A DNA stretch of 52,567 bases, from assembly GCA_034660395.1 (NCBI GenBank), contig JAYEJA010000070.1:1-52567 (forward strand), read 5' to 3'. This stretch comes from JAQVEM01 sp034660395 (GTDB lineage: Bacteria; Actinomycetota; Humimicrobiia; Humimicrobiales; Humimicrobiaceae). This document shows, in pieces, positions 1 to 8,911 of this stretch. The notes below the pieces were generated by a model. It was not told where the DNA came from and searched no databases. It worked only from the letters and a program-made list of their open reading frames with translations. The first letter of the stretch is position 1; every line of letters begins with the position of its first letter. A program made the translations under genes and the position numbers.

Positions 1-89
1 GCCCCGGCCACCCACTTGTTTTCAGGGGCAGGCAAGCTGCCCCAGCCACCCACTTGCTTCCAGGGGCAGGCAAGCTGCCCCTGCCACCC
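1..89. repeat. 38-bp GC-rich tandem repeat, at least 2.3 copies, cut by window edge
   Basis: Units lie at 1-38 and 39-76, and a partial third starts at 77. The two full units differ at only a few positions. Each carries a hairpin, GGGGCA / loop GGCAAGC / TGCCCC, at 25-30 with 38-43 and at 63-68 with 76-81. The array is far richer in GC than the rest of the window. It lies just past the stop codon of the LCP gene. It continues off the left edge, so its true length is unknown. It is not a CRISPR array because there are no spacers. Confidence 0.85.
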
Positions 90-149
90 GGCGATACTGC
101 CGAATTCTCCGGCAGAACCGGTTGACTGGAGTAAATCGGTAACCGATAC

Positions 150-2288
150 TCATCCTGGGAGCGGGGCAAACCCCCGGACGGGCGACGAACCTGCCGGGGG
201 CTCCCGCCTGGACCTTTTCCGAACCGTAAGATAGGGAGTTGAATGCGGAAGTTCAAAAGCGTCGAGCCTAAAAACAGGCAGCGGATCAACGATCAAATCC
301 GCATCAGTCCGGTAAAAATTCCAGGTTTTATTATATTCATAAATTTTTAAATTATCAAAAGCAAGCGACAGTTCCTCTGCCTTTTCATCGCATCCTTCAT
401 TATATATTATAATGCTCTCTTCAAAATCGAAACCCTCTGCGTTGGAAAGAGAGTATATCTTAAAACCATAGCTTTCCAGGTACTCTTCAATTTCACCGGC
501 TGCACCCGGTACCCCATTGCCGTTAAATAATTTTACTGTTGTTTTTCCAGCAATCGTTTTATCCACAGGCCTGCCTACATCTATGTCTACTTCAAGCGGT
601 ATAATGCCCCTGTCTGAAAACCAGGTAACTCTCTCATGTGCCATATCGTACTGAAGAGTATAATTACCGGGCTTATCAGGTGCCTTTATCGTCATTTCAA
701 TTTCTGCCTCTTCGCCATGTGAAACATCCGAAGGAAGAAGGCCTCTTTCTCCATCCCATATGACAGCTTCCTCCGTATCCCTGTCAATCCAGTGTGCTCC
801 AAGGTCCATCCTCTCTTTTCCCGTTGATTCCCACATCATAAAACCACTATTTTTTACCTTAACCGTAACTTCGAACTCCTCACCCGGTTCCAGGTACTCC
901 GGGGTTTCTCCCCCGTCATCATATTCAGCGCCATACGATACATCAATCAATATATTTCTCTCCAGCATGGGAACGCCCTGTATAGAGAACCATGTTACAC
1001 CCTCATGCACCAGGTCCACCTGCAGAATATAATTACCTGCCTCTGAAGGAGATACAACAGCCAGATCAAATATTACCTCGTCTCCGGTTGCAACCCCGCT
1101 CTGCGGGATAATGCTTCTCCTGCCGTCATAAACCACAATTTCCCCGCTATCTAAATCTATCCAGTGATAGCCGAGATAAACAGGATTCTCACTATCCTGA
1201 TTCCAGTCAAGCGCTCCTTTATTCTTAACTCTTATTTTAAATTTATACATAGTGTTCTGGGTCATTGAAGCAGGTATCTTGTCTACTTCCGAATATTCCG
1301 CATTATATCTGCTTACCGGCTCACCATTTATAACCCTTTGCCACATGGCCCTTGCCTCTTCTGCATCAGGAATCTGGACGCTTATGGTATTATCCCTTAT
1401 CCATCCCGAACGGGAGGGTACGATTACCGTTTCAAAATTATCAGAATTAAATGATAATACCGCATTTGAGTACTTAAGAAGGGTTAAAACATCAATATCT
1501 GTTCTGGTATTTTCTTCCAGAATATTAAAATAATAGGGTATGCTTTTTAAATACCTGAAACTCAGCTTCTGTTTTATTATCTCTTTAAACAGTTGCTGCT
1601 GCCTCTGAATCCTGCCTATATCCCCCAGCTCTGTGGACCTGCTTCTTATATACGAAAGTGCCTGTTCCCCGGTAAAATGATGGTTACCGGCAGAAAAATT
1701 GGCCCCCGTTTTGGGATCTTCCGTGGGTACCTCAAGGGTGATATCCACTCCGTCCATTGCATCAATCAGCTCTACGAAACCATCAAAATCCAGAGTTACA
1801 TAATGATTAATTTCAGCTCCCAGAAAAGAATTAACCGTTTCTATCATAAGCTCTTCCCTGCCGTAAGCATATGCAGCATTTATCTTATCTTCTCCATAAC
1901 CCGGTATCTCAACCAGGCAGTCCCTGGGGATTGATAGCAGGGTGCATGAATCTTTTTCAGGGTCAAGATAAAGAAGCATTATTATATCGGCCCTTCCTGC
2001 TTCGTTCTCGGCATCCCTTGTATCCCTTCCAAGCACGAGGACTGTAACCGGTTCCTCAGGTGACTCTACCGGAGTAAGAAAATCCGTGCTTACTGCTCCA
2101 GCGTCTGCATTTATAACCCCGTTTACATGTTTAATATAAAAAAATAAAGCTCCGGCGCCCAGGCCGCCAATAACTATTAAGGAAGCCAGAACTATAATTA
2201 TTATTCTAAGATACAGGGGTAATTTCTTAAGTCCCCTCCTGGATGCTTTAACCCCCGTATTATTTTTCATATCTTTTTTGTTTTTCAT
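150..2288 (-). CDS. LytR-CpsA-Psr (LCP) family protein with two Ig-like repeats and a LytR_C domain
   Basis: LCP enzymes transfer undecaprenyl-linked glycopolymers onto peptidoglycan on the outer face of the membrane. A basic N-terminus precedes one membrane helix (about 27-52). The LCP domain (about 80-240) shows LGRDTRD (86-92), SIPRD (119-123) and GDIGRIQRQQQ (222-232), including the arginines that hold the polyprenyl phosphate. Two similar domains follow at about 335-450 and 465-572, each with a YHWID or AHWID core and a VTWFS end; they look like Ig-like (NBR1/CARDB-type) repeats. A LytR_C domain (about 580-655) starts at TTVKLFNGNGVPGAAG. The last 20 or so residues (RREPPAG onward) come from a GC-rich repeat and look foreign. 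murA lies upstream on the same strand. Starts at residues 7 or 8 are also possible. About 712 residues is long for the family, because of the Ig-like repeats. Confidence 0.9.
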   Translation of the reverse strand: MKNKKDMKNNTGVKASRRGLKKLPLYLRIIIIVLASLIVIGGLGAGALFFYIKHVNGVINADAGAVSTDFLTPVESPEEPVTVLVLGRDTRDAENEAGRADIIMLLYLDPEKDSCTLLSIPRDCLVEIPGYGEDKINAAYAYGREELMIETVNSFLGAEINHYVTLDFDGFVELIDAMDGVDITLEVPTEDPKTGANFSAGNHHFTGEQALSYIRSRSTELGDIGRIQRQQQLFKEIIKQKLSFRYLKSIPYYFNILEENTRTDIDVLTLLKYSNAVLSFNSDNFETVIVPSRSGWIRDNTISVQIPDAEEARAMWQRVINGEPVSRYNAEYSEVDKIPASMTQNTMYKFKIRVKNKGALDWNQDSENPVYLGYHWIDLDSGEIVVYDGRRSIIPQSGVATGDEVIFDLAVVSPSEAGNYILQVDLVHEGVTWFSIQGVPMLERNILIDVSYGAEYDDGGETPEYLEPGEEFEVTVKVKNSGFMMWESTGKERMDLGAHWIDRDTEEAVIWDGERGLLPSDVSHGEEAEIEMTIKAPDKPGNYTLQYDMAHERVTWFSDRGIIPLEVDIDVGRPVDKTIAGKTTVKLFNGNGVPGAAGEIEEYLESYGFKIYSLSNAEGFDFEESIIIYNEGCDEKAEELSLAFDNLKIYEYNKTWNFYRTDADLIVDPLPVFRLDAFELPHSTPYLTVRKRSRREPPAGSSPVRGFAPLPG
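157..205. repeat. nested GC-rich palindrome inside the 3' end of the LCP gene
   Basis: GGGAGC (157-162) can pair with GCTCCC (200-205). Inside it, CCCCGG (172-177) pairs with CCGGGG (194-199), giving a long GC-rich hairpin. It overlaps the last codons of the LCP reading frame. Its base composition matches the adjacent 38-bp array and not the gene. A REP-like or inserted repeat is the simplest reading; it could also act as a transcription end for the minus-strand gene, although no T-run follows. Confidence 0.6.
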
Positions 2289-2322
2289 TATTATACAAAT
2301 TCAAATATTAAGTTCCTTAATA

Positions 2323-3621
2323 TTAATTTTTTTCGCCGCCCTGCTCCTCTATTCTTATATCTGCCCCAACCGAACGCAGCTTTGCTTCAATATCTTCATA
2401 GCCTCTTTTAATATGATATATATCGCTCACTTCCGTATATCCTTCAGCTGCAAGACCTGCCAGCACCATAGCCGCTCCTGCCCTGAGGTCAAATGACCTG
2501 ACCGGCGCACCTGACAATTTGCCGACCCCTTTTATCAAGGCGCGATGCCCGTCAATCTTTATATTGGTACCCATTCTGTTTAATTCATCAACATACATAA
2601 ACCTGTTTTCAAATACATTTTCGGTTAATACCGATACTCCGGGTACAATTGAAAGCAGAACAGTAATTATCGGCTGCAGGTCAGTCGGGAAACCGGGATA
2701 CGGAAGGGTACTTATATTGGTCGGCCTGTACTTATCCAGCGGCTTTTCCACTTTTATATTATTTTCATCAATGGCAGATATATTCACTCCTATTGCTTTA
2801 AGCTTATCATAAAATATTTTAAGATTTTTCAATCTTGCATTCTCTATCTCTATGCCATCCCCGCACAAAGCTCCTGCAGTTATAAAAGTACCTGCTTCAA
2901 TACTATCGGGCATGACTTCGTAATCCGTTCCCTTTAAAGATTTGACACCGTTTATCCTGACGCATCCTGTTCCCGCTCCCTCAATTTCTGCGCCCATTGA
3001 ATTCAGGTAACAGGCAAGGTCAATTATCTCGGGCTCTCTTGCCGCGTTTCTTATAACTGTCTGTCCCTCCGCGAGGGCTGATGCCATCATTATATTTTCG
3101 GTAGCTCCCCTGGAAGGAAATTCAAGATTTATCTCGGCACCTGACAGCCTGCCTCCCGCACTTCTGCTGTCAGTACGGCAATTAACATAGCCGTGCTCTA
3201 CCGAATATACCGCTCCTAACTTCTCAAAACCTTTAACATGAAGGTCGATATGCCTGGACCCAATATTACACCCGCCCGGGATTGCTACTTTAACATTACC
3301 GTACTTGCTTAATAACGGTCCTGCCACCAGTATCGAAGCTCTCATCTTCCTCACCAGATCATAAGGTGCTTCGTTGCTTTCAATGCTTTCAGGATTGATT
3401 TCAATCACTTTCTTTTCCCTGTCAACGTCAACTCCTGCTCCAAGGGTCTTGAGCATTTCCAGCATTATATTGACATCCTCTATTGCGGGAACATTCCTCA
3501 ATATAATCCTGCTGTCAGCCAGTATGGAGGCGGCTATTAATTTTAAAGCAGAGTTTTTGGCACCGCTTACTTTAATCTTTCCCGAGAGTGCTTTCCCGCC
3601 GCCTATAACAAATTTTTCCAT
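2323..3621 (-). CDS. murA: UDP-N-acetylglucosamine 1-carboxyvinyltransferase MurA
   Basis: MurA transfers enolpyruvate from phosphoenolpyruvate to UDP-GlcNAc, the first committed step of peptidoglycan synthesis, in the cytoplasm. The 432-residue length is typical. Lys22-Asn23 of the SGAKNSALK motif bind substrate. The catalytic Cys is present at residue 118 (IPGGCNIGSRHIDLH), so the enzyme would be of the fosfomycin-sensitive type. The YPGFPTDLQP segment carries the conserved Asp. A strong Shine-Dalgarno (GGAGGT) lies before the ATG. The LCP gene follows 34 bases downstream, so the two are probably cotranscribed cell-envelope genes. In Actinomycetota murA sits beside the ATP synthase block, as it nearly does here. 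Confidence 0.97.
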   Translation of the reverse strand: MEKFVIGGGKALSGKIKVSGAKNSALKLIAASILADSRIILRNVPAIEDVNIMLEMLKTLGAGVDVDREKKVIEINPESIESNEAPYDLVRKMRASILVAGPLLSKYGNVKVAIPGGCNIGSRHIDLHVKGFEKLGAVYSVEHGYVNCRTDSRSAGGRLSGAEINLEFPSRGATENIMMASALAEGQTVIRNAAREPEIIDLACYLNSMGAEIEGAGTGCVRINGVKSLKGTDYEVMPDSIEAGTFITAGALCGDGIEIENARLKNLKIFYDKLKAIGVNISAIDENNIKVEKPLDKYRPTNISTLPYPGFPTDLQPIITVLLSIVPGVSVLTENVFENRFMYVDELNRMGTNIKIDGHRALIKGVGKLSGAPVRSFDLRAGAAMVLAGLAAEGYTEVSDIYHIKRGYEDIEAKLRSVGADIRIEEQGGEKN

Positions 3622-3722
3622 TATATAACATTACCTCCAGCAAAAAGTAAGGGATATTATAACAAATAAAGATTAATTAAAAAACAACAGCAGTTTTGCC
3701 CTGAGTGTAAGTAAAAACTTAA

Positions 3723-4178
3723 TTAATAGTCAAGCTTTACCAGCTCAACTCCTGCTTCCTTAAGAAGGTCAACAGCAAGCTTATCTGGATATTCTTCAAA
3801 ATAGTATATTTTTCTAATCCCCGCATTTATTATCATTTTCGCGCATAAAACACAGGGCTGATGGGTGGTGTAAATAACAGAATCCTTAATCTGAATACCA
3901 TAATATGCTGCCTGAATTATTGCATTCTGCTCAGCATGAAGACCGCGGCAAATTTCATGCCTCTCGCCGGAAGGTATCCCGAGCTTTTCCCTCAGGCATT
4001 CACCTATTTCAAGACTGCTCCTTACGCCCCTGGGGGCTCCATTATAACCGGTTGCAAGAATCCTTTTTTCCTTAACTATGATAGCACCGACTTTTCTTCT
4101 CAAACAGGTAGACCTTGATGATACCTGTTTTGTTATCGTTCCGAAATATTCATCCCAGGATGGTCTTGTGTCTGCCAT
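3723..4178 (-). CDS. comEB: dCMP deaminase (ComEB-like cytidine/deoxycytidylate deaminase)
   Basis: The enzyme converts dCMP to dUMP, feeding thymidylate synthesis. The zinc site is complete: HAE at residues 81-83, with Glu83 as proton shuttle, and PCVLC with Cys109 and Cys112. The GYNGAPRG segment (44-51) is typical of dCMP deaminases. Length (151) matches the family. It lies upstream of murA on the same strand with about 100 bases between, so it may share a transcript. The thymidylate kinase gene further along the window acts in the same pathway. Confidence 0.93.
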   Translation of the reverse strand: MADTRPSWDEYFGTITKQVSSRSTCLRRKVGAIIVKEKRILATGYNGAPRGVRSSLEIGECLREKLGIPSGERHEICRGLHAEQNAIIQAAYYGIQIKDSVIYTTHQPCVLCAKMIINAGIRKIYYFEEYPDKLAVDLLKEAGVELVKLDY

Positions 4179-4385
4179 TTTTTAACTCTACCTAAATAGA
4201 TTATGAAAAATTATTTTACTTTACAGTTATTCCTTACCAGAAAATTATAAACTTTTTATGCTATAGTAAATCTTATTCATTAAAATTCCAAGTATTTTTA
4301 CCATAAACCCGGCTCTAACTATTCCTGACTCTCGTTTTCACGACAGGAAAAATATTATATACTTGAAAAAATAAGGATAGGTTTT

Positions 4386-5036
4386 ATGAATACCATAAAA
4401 ATTAAAGACTCTTATAAAATTAAAAGGCCTTCTCTGATAACAAAAATTGCCGGAGCCGTATCAGAGAATAAGGTACTGATTCTTCCCACCGGGACAGTAT
4501 ACGGCATAAGCTGCAGGTATGACAGTAGAGATTCCATAAGAAGAATCTATAAAATAAAAAAAAGGGATAAGGCGCTGCCTTTTATAATATTGATTTCAAA
4601 ACTCAAAGATTTAAAAATTTTTACCAGCGATATAAATCCTTCTGCAAAAAAAATAATAAAACATTTCTGGAACATTAAAAACCCGCAGCCCCTTACCCTG
4701 GTTTTTAATAAAAATAAAAATTTAAAAAATTTTTTTTCCGGCGGCCGCTCCACAATTGCCCTGAGAATGGCCGAACTTAGATTTTTAAGGGATATAATAA
4801 ATATCTGCGGCCCTATAGTATCTACAAGCGCCACCATTTCAGGAACGGGAGAGCACCCTAAAAAAGCCGATGAAGTGCCTCCGTCAATCAGGAACAATGT
4901 TGACCTTATTATAGACTGCCAGTCTGAACTTCCGGGTGTTGAGTCAACTATTATCAATGTAACAGGAAAAAGTCCGTCTCTTATAAGGGAAGGCGGGATT
5001 AAGTTTTCAGATATCACCGGGGTAATAAATAAGTGA
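4386..5036 (+). CDS. tsaC: threonylcarbamoyl-AMP synthase (TsaC/Sua5/YrdC family)
   Basis: It makes threonylcarbamoyl-AMP from threonine, bicarbonate and ATP for the t6A37 modification of ANN-decoding tRNAs. The YrdC fold is recognised from LPTGTVYG (33-40), KIKKRDKALPF (57-67), VSTSATISG and PGVESTIINV. At 216 residues it has the short TsaC form and lacks the Sua5 C-terminal domain. The ATG is preceded by AAGGATAGG. It is transcribed away from the dCMP deaminase gene. In Actinomycetota the sua5 gene lies just before the ATP synthase operon, matching this position. Confidence 0.93.
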   Translation: MNTIKIKDSYKIKRPSLITKIAGAVSENKVLILPTGTVYGISCRYDSRDSIRRIYKIKKRDKALPFIILISKLKDLKIFTSDINPSAKKIIKHFWNIKNPQPLTLVFNKNKNLKNFFSGGRSTIALRMAELRFLRDIINICGPIVSTSATISGTGEHPKKADEVPPSIRNNVDLIIDCQSELPGVESTIINVTGKSPSLIREGGIKFSDITGVINK

Positions 5037-5042
5037 TATTTT

Positions 5043-5070
5043 TTGATAATAACGCAAATTAGAATATAAT
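5043..5070 (+). promoter_or_regulatory. candidate sigma-70 promoter for rpiB-glyA
   Basis: TTGATA (5043-5048), a 16-base spacer and a perfect TATAAT (5065-5070) lie between the tsaC stop and the rpiB start. This would let rpiB-glyA be transcribed separately from tsaC. It is read from sequence only. Confidence 0.6.
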
Positions 5071-5154
5071 AATACAGAACGTAAGGTTAATCATAATGAA
5101 ATAAACATTTCTAAAGAATATGTTTGTAAAAGCTTTTAGAAGGGGGATACTCTA

Positions 5155-5601
5155 GTGAAGGTTGTCATAGGAACGGACCACGCCGGTTTCGCATATAAAA
5201 CCGGTTTAATTAAAGCAATTAAATCCATGGGGCACAGTGTTATGGACGTCGGTACAGACAGCAGCAGCAGTGTTGACTATCCGGATTTCGCAGAAAAGGT
5301 CTCAAAAATCGTAGCCGGTTGCCAGGCCGATATCGGAATACTTCTATGCGGGTCCGGCATCGGCATGGACATAGCGGCAAATAAGGTAAACGGTATAAGA
5401 TGCGCTTCATGCTGGAGCGTTGAAACAGCTGAACTTGCCAGGACGCATAACAGTGCAAATGTTCTTTCTGTAGGAACAAGACTGCTGCCGCTGGAAAAGT
5501 GCGTTGAGATAACTAAAACTTTCCTGATAACTCCCCCAACCAGCGTAGAAAGGCATTTAAGGAGAATCGACAAAATAAAAAAAATTGAGGAAAGGAATTA
5601 A
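5155..5601 (+). CDS. rpiB: ribose-5-phosphate isomerase B
   Basis: RpiB interconverts ribose-5-phosphate and ribulose-5-phosphate in the pentose phosphate pathway. Diagnostic motifs are GTDHAGF (6-12), LLCGSGIGM (63-71), whose Cys65 is the catalytic base in this family, and the stretch around RTHNSANVLSVGTR. The start is GTG, 8 bases after a good AAGGGGG ribosome site. Length (148) is normal. The stop codon is only 7 bases before the favoured glyA start, so the two form an operon. Confidence 0.95.
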   Translation: MKVVIGTDHAGFAYKTGLIKAIKSMGHSVMDVGTDSSSSVDYPDFAEKVSKIVAGCQADIGILLCGSGIGMDIAANKVNGIRCASCWSVETAELARTHNSANVLSVGTRLLPLEKCVEITKTFLITPPTSVERHLRRIDKIKKIEERN

Positions 5602-5608
5602 ACCTGAA

Positions 5609-6877
5609 ATGACTAATTCTAAAAAGCATGAAGATAACACCCTGGTTACAGAAGAAGATGCTGCTATAAAGAAAATAATAAAAAATGAAATAGAACGGCA
5701 AAAAAGCCAGATAATCCTCATAGCTTCAGAAAATTTTGCTTCCCAGGAAGTCATCAGGGCCATGGGCTCGGTACTTACCAATAAATATGCAGAAGGTTAT
5801 CCCGGTGCACGATATTACGCCGGATGTGAGAATGTTGACGAAGCAGAGCAATTGGCGATAGACAGGGCCAATAAGCTTTTTGGCTCGAATTACTGCAATG
5901 TGCAGCCCCATAGCGGAGTAAGCGCCAATTTTGCCGTTTTTTTAGGTGTTCTTAACTGCGGGGACAGAATACTTGGAATGAATCTTAGAGCCGGAGGCCA
6001 TCTTTCTCACGGGCATAAGCTAAACCTTACCGGAAAATATTACGAGACCCACAGCTACACGGTTGACCCTGAAACAGAAATACTTGATTATGAAAATATT
6101 AAAAAAATCGCAAAGACAGTCAGGCCAAAGCTTATCATAGCCGGAGCCAGTTCATACTCCCGGACAATAAATTTTAAAAAATTCAGAGAAATTGCTGATG
6201 AAGTAGGAGCTTACTTTATGGCTGACATAGCCCATATAGCAGGGCTGGTTGTAAGCGGCTATCATCCTGATTCTGTAAAAGCAGCAGATTTTACAACCGC
6301 CACCACCCATAAAACTCTAAGGGGTCCCAGAGGCGGATTAATTGTTGCCGATAAAAAATATGGAAAACTTGTAGATAAATCGGTCTTTCCCGGTGTCCAG
6401 GGAGGACCCCTGATGCATATAATTGCAGCAAAAGCAGTAGCTTTTCATGAAGCTCTCAAAGATTCATTCAGGGATTACAACAGGCGTATAATAGAAAATT
6501 CAAAAGCTTTTTGCGAACATATGAAAAATGAGGGTTTCAGGATAGTCTCTGGTGGAACTGACAACCACTTATTCCTTCTGGACTTAACCAGCAAAAAAAT
6601 AACAGGTTCCGAAGCAGTAGAAACACTGACATCTGTCGGAATAATAGTTAATAAAAATGTAATACCTTTTGACAAACTACCGCCCACGATAGCAAGCGGT
6701 ATCAGAATCGGCACCCCCGCAGTTACCACCCGGGGAATGGGAACGGAAGAGATGCATAAAATCGGTGAGCTGATTTCTTCAGCTTTAAAAAATAGTAATA
6801 ACAAATCAAAGCTCATGAATATAAGAAAAAAGGTTAAAAGTCTCGCCGGCGATTTCCCAATTTATACCGGACTATAA
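5609..6877 (+). CDS. glyA: serine hydroxymethyltransferase
   Basis: SHMT converts serine and tetrahydrofolate to glycine and methylene-tetrahydrofolate using PLP. The PLP lysine is Lys235 in TTHKTLRGPRGG. Other family motifs are ASENFAS (39-45), NKYAEGYPGARYYGG-like (58-72) and AHIAGL (208-213). I chose the ATG at 5609 over the TTG at 5585, which would overlap rpiB; this gives 422 residues, the usual length. AAGGA lies 12 bases upstream. The gene ends 10 bases from the stop of the opposing ntpD, with no visible terminator between them. Confidence 0.96.
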   Translation: MTNSKKHEDNTLVTEEDAAIKKIIKNEIERQKSQIILIASENFASQEVIRAMGSVLTNKYAEGYPGARYYAGCENVDEAEQLAIDRANKLFGSNYCNVQPHSGVSANFAVFLGVLNCGDRILGMNLRAGGHLSHGHKLNLTGKYYETHSYTVDPETEILDYENIKKIAKTVRPKLIIAGASSYSRTINFKKFREIADEVGAYFMADIAHIAGLVVSGYHPDSVKAADFTTATTHKTLRGPRGGLIVADKKYGKLVDKSVFPGVQGGPLMHIIAAKAVAFHEALKDSFRDYNRRIIENSKAFCEHMKNEGFRIVSGGTDNHLFLLDLTSKKITGSEAVETLTSVGIIVNKNVIPFDKLPPTIASGIRIGTPAVTTRGMGTEEMHKIGELISSALKNSNNKSKLMNIRKKVKSLAGDFPIYTGL

Positions 6878-6887
6878 AGAATCAGAG

Positions 6888-7502
6888 CTATCTTACAATA
6901 TCTCTTACTCTCATAAGTCTTACCAGGTTGGAGCGCTCGGCTTCGTCCAGCTTCATGGTTATGAAATCTATGGTTTCTGAAATATTGGGGATTAATTTAT
7001 ATTCAAGAGCATTAACCCTTCTCCTTGTTTCCTCAATTTCCAGAGCCATAAGCTGAAGCATTTTTTCCTTTTCGGCAAGAACAAGCAGCTTATCTAAAAA
7101 CTTCTCAAAATCACTAAGAGCAATATCCATTTCTCCTGAAGTATTTATATAACCATAAGGAAGAATGCTATTACTCACCTCACTGGTATATTGCGGTATA
7201 TTAACGCTCATAACATTTTTCTTTTTAACCGAAGCCTCTATTTTTTTTGCAGGCAGCAGCAATTCCTGTTCTATTTGATAGGCGCCGCTGGCTGCTTTTG
7301 CCAGTACGAACCTTTCCAGTATGGACTGGAATTCCTTTTCTATTTCAAGACGGAGGCTTTTTACTTCATCTATCAGCCCGAGCCACTGCCTCATAAGCTC
7401 GTCCCTCTTATCTTTAAGCAACTTGTGTCCTCTGCGGGCAAGGCTTAATCTTCTCCTGAGCTTTAAAAGCTCCATCCTGTTGGTATTAACATCCAGGAGC
7501 AT
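6888..7502 (-). CDS. ntpD: V-type ATPase subunit D (central stalk)
   Basis: Subunit D is the coiled-coil shaft that turns inside the A3B3 head and couples it to the membrane ring. The 204-residue protein starts with the family signature NTNRMELLKLRRRLSLARRG and is helical throughout, with a second helix near its end (EETRRRVNALEYKLIPN). It is the last gene of the nine-gene operon, and its start abuts the ntpB stop (GGTGATTAGATG, the ribosome site overlapping that stop). Length is normal for the family. Confidence 0.95.
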   Translation of the reverse strand: MLLDVNTNRMELLKLRRRLSLARRGHKLLKDKRDELMRQWLGLIDEVKSLRLEIEKEFQSILERFVLAKAASGAYQIEQELLLPAKKIEASVKKKNVMSVNIPQYTSEVSNSILPYGYINTSGEMDIALSDFEKFLDKLLVLAEKEKMLQLMALEIEETRRRVNALEYKLIPNISETIDFITMKLDEAERSNLVRLMRVRDIVR

Positions 7503-8909
7503 CTAATCACCTTCATCTTCTTCTTTTTTCTCGGTCTTGTATTTTGAAAAGTATTTATCAAGATATTCCGTACTTACCCTCTTAAGTTCACCTCTGGGGA
7601 ATATGCTCAAAAGTTTCCATCCCAGATCAAGCGTCTGGTCAATAGTTCTGTTTTCATACTCACCCTGAGAGACATATTCCGCCTCAAATTTTTCTGCAAA
7701 CCTGAGATACAGCTTATCCATATCCGTGAGAGCCGCCTCTCCAAGAATAACTGCCAGTTCTTCTACTTCTTTTCCGCGGGCATATGCCGCATACAGCTGG
7801 TTGAATACATCTGCATGATCTTCCCTTGTCTTTCCCTGCCCAATTCCCTTATCTTTAAGGCGGGATAGCGACGGCAGCACATCTATCGGAGGAGATACCT
7901 TTTTCTTATGGAGGGATCTTGATAATATAATTTGTCCCTCTGTTATGTATCCCGTCAGGTCCGGAATCGGGTGCGTTTTGTCATCCTCCGGCATTGAAAG
8001 AATTGGAATCTGTGTTATTGATCCCTTCTTCCCCTTAATCCTTCCGGCTCTCTCATAAATGGTAGCAAGGTCTGTGTAAAGATACCCGGGGTATCCCCTT
8101 CTTCCTGGAATCTCCTTCCTTGCAGCTGAAATTTCCTTTAAAGCTTCGCAGTAGTTTGTCATATCAGTTAATATCACCAGTACGTGCATGTCCTTATTAA
8201 AAGCAAGATATTCTGCAAAGGTAAGCCCCACCCTCGGCGTAGCAACCCTCTCAATCGCGGGGTCATCAGCAAGATTCAGTACCAGGACTGCCCTTTCTAT
8301 CGCGCCTGTCCGTTTAAAATCTTTAATGAAATACTCGGATTCTTCAAATGTAATTCCGATTGCCACAAAAACTACGGCAAACTCCTCCTCATCTGAAAGA
8401 ACCTTTGTCTGCCTTGCAATCTGGGAAGCGATACGGTTGTGGGGTAATCCGGAACCGGAAAATATGGGAAGTTTCTGTCCCCTTACAAGGGGATTTAATC
8501 CATCCAGGGATGATATACCCGTCTGTATAAATTCATTGGGGTAATCTCTGGCATACGGGTTTATGGGCGCGCCGTTTATATCCCTGCTCTCTTCAGGAAT
8601 AATTCTGTCGTCTTCCGTCATCGGTTTCCCGAGTCCGGTAAAAACTTTTCCCAGTATGTCCGGGGAAAGGTATGCATGAGTGCCTCTTCCCAGAAAGCGA
8701 ACACCCGTACTCATGGAATTAATCCCGGATGTACCTTCAAATACCTGTATCAGCGCATTGCTTCTATCAACTTCAAGCACCCTGCCGTTTCTTCTTGTGC
8801 CGTCATCAAGTCTTATATCAACCATCTCATCGTATTTTACACCTTCCACACCCTCCACAAGAAGCAGTGGTCCGGAGATATTCGTAATACTTTTATATTC
8901 TTTTAGCAT
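7503..8909 (-). CDS. ntpB: V-type ATPase subunit B (non-catalytic nucleotide subunit)
   Basis: B alternates with A in the hexameric head and shapes the nucleotide sites without a working P-loop of its own. The degenerate loop is seen as FSGSGLPHNRIASQIARQ. Other family stretches are PNEFIQTGISSLDGLNPLVRGQ and RRGYPGYLYTDLATIYERAG. Length is 468 residues with an acidic/basic tail rich in K and E. Start ATG has GAGGAG upstream. It sits between ntpA (2 bases away) and ntpD. Confidence 0.97.
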   Translation of the reverse strand: MLKEYKSITNISGPLLLVEGVEGVKYDEMVDIRLDDGTRRNGRVLEVDRSNALIQVFEGTSGINSMSTGVRFLGRGTHAYLSPDILGKVFTGLGKPMTEDDRIIPEESRDINGAPINPYARDYPNEFIQTGISSLDGLNPLVRGQKLPIFSGSGLPHNRIASQIARQTKVLSDEEEFAVVFVAIGITFEESEYFIKDFKRTGAIERAVLVLNLADDPAIERVATPRVGLTFAEYLAFNKDMHVLVILTDMTNYCEALKEISAARKEIPGRRGYPGYLYTDLATIYERAGRIKGKKGSITQIPILSMPEDDKTHPIPDLTGYITEGQIILSRSLHKKKVSPPIDVLPSLSRLKDKGIGQGKTREDHADVFNQLYAAYARGKEVEELAVILGEAALTDMDKLYLRFAEKFEAEYVSQGEYENRTIDQTLDLGWKLLSIFPRGELKRVSTEYLDKYFSKYKTEKKEEDEGD

Positions 8910-8911
8910 TC

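Noticed and set aside
1..89. Possible CRISPR array
   Set aside because: Copies abut with no spacers, and there are no cas genes in the window.
16..234. Open frame of 72 codons on the plus strand across the GC-rich repeats
   Set aside because: It only translates the 38-bp repeat and the antisense of the LCP tail; it has Pro/Cys-rich low-complexity content and no ribosome site.
4547..5017. 156-codon frame antisense to tsaC
   Set aside because: It mirrors the tsaC coding sequence, has no family match, and tsaC is clearly real.
5585..5608. TTG-initiated extension of glyA
   Set aside because: It overlaps the rpiB 3' end and adds residues not seen in SHMT; the ATG at 5609 gives the usual length.
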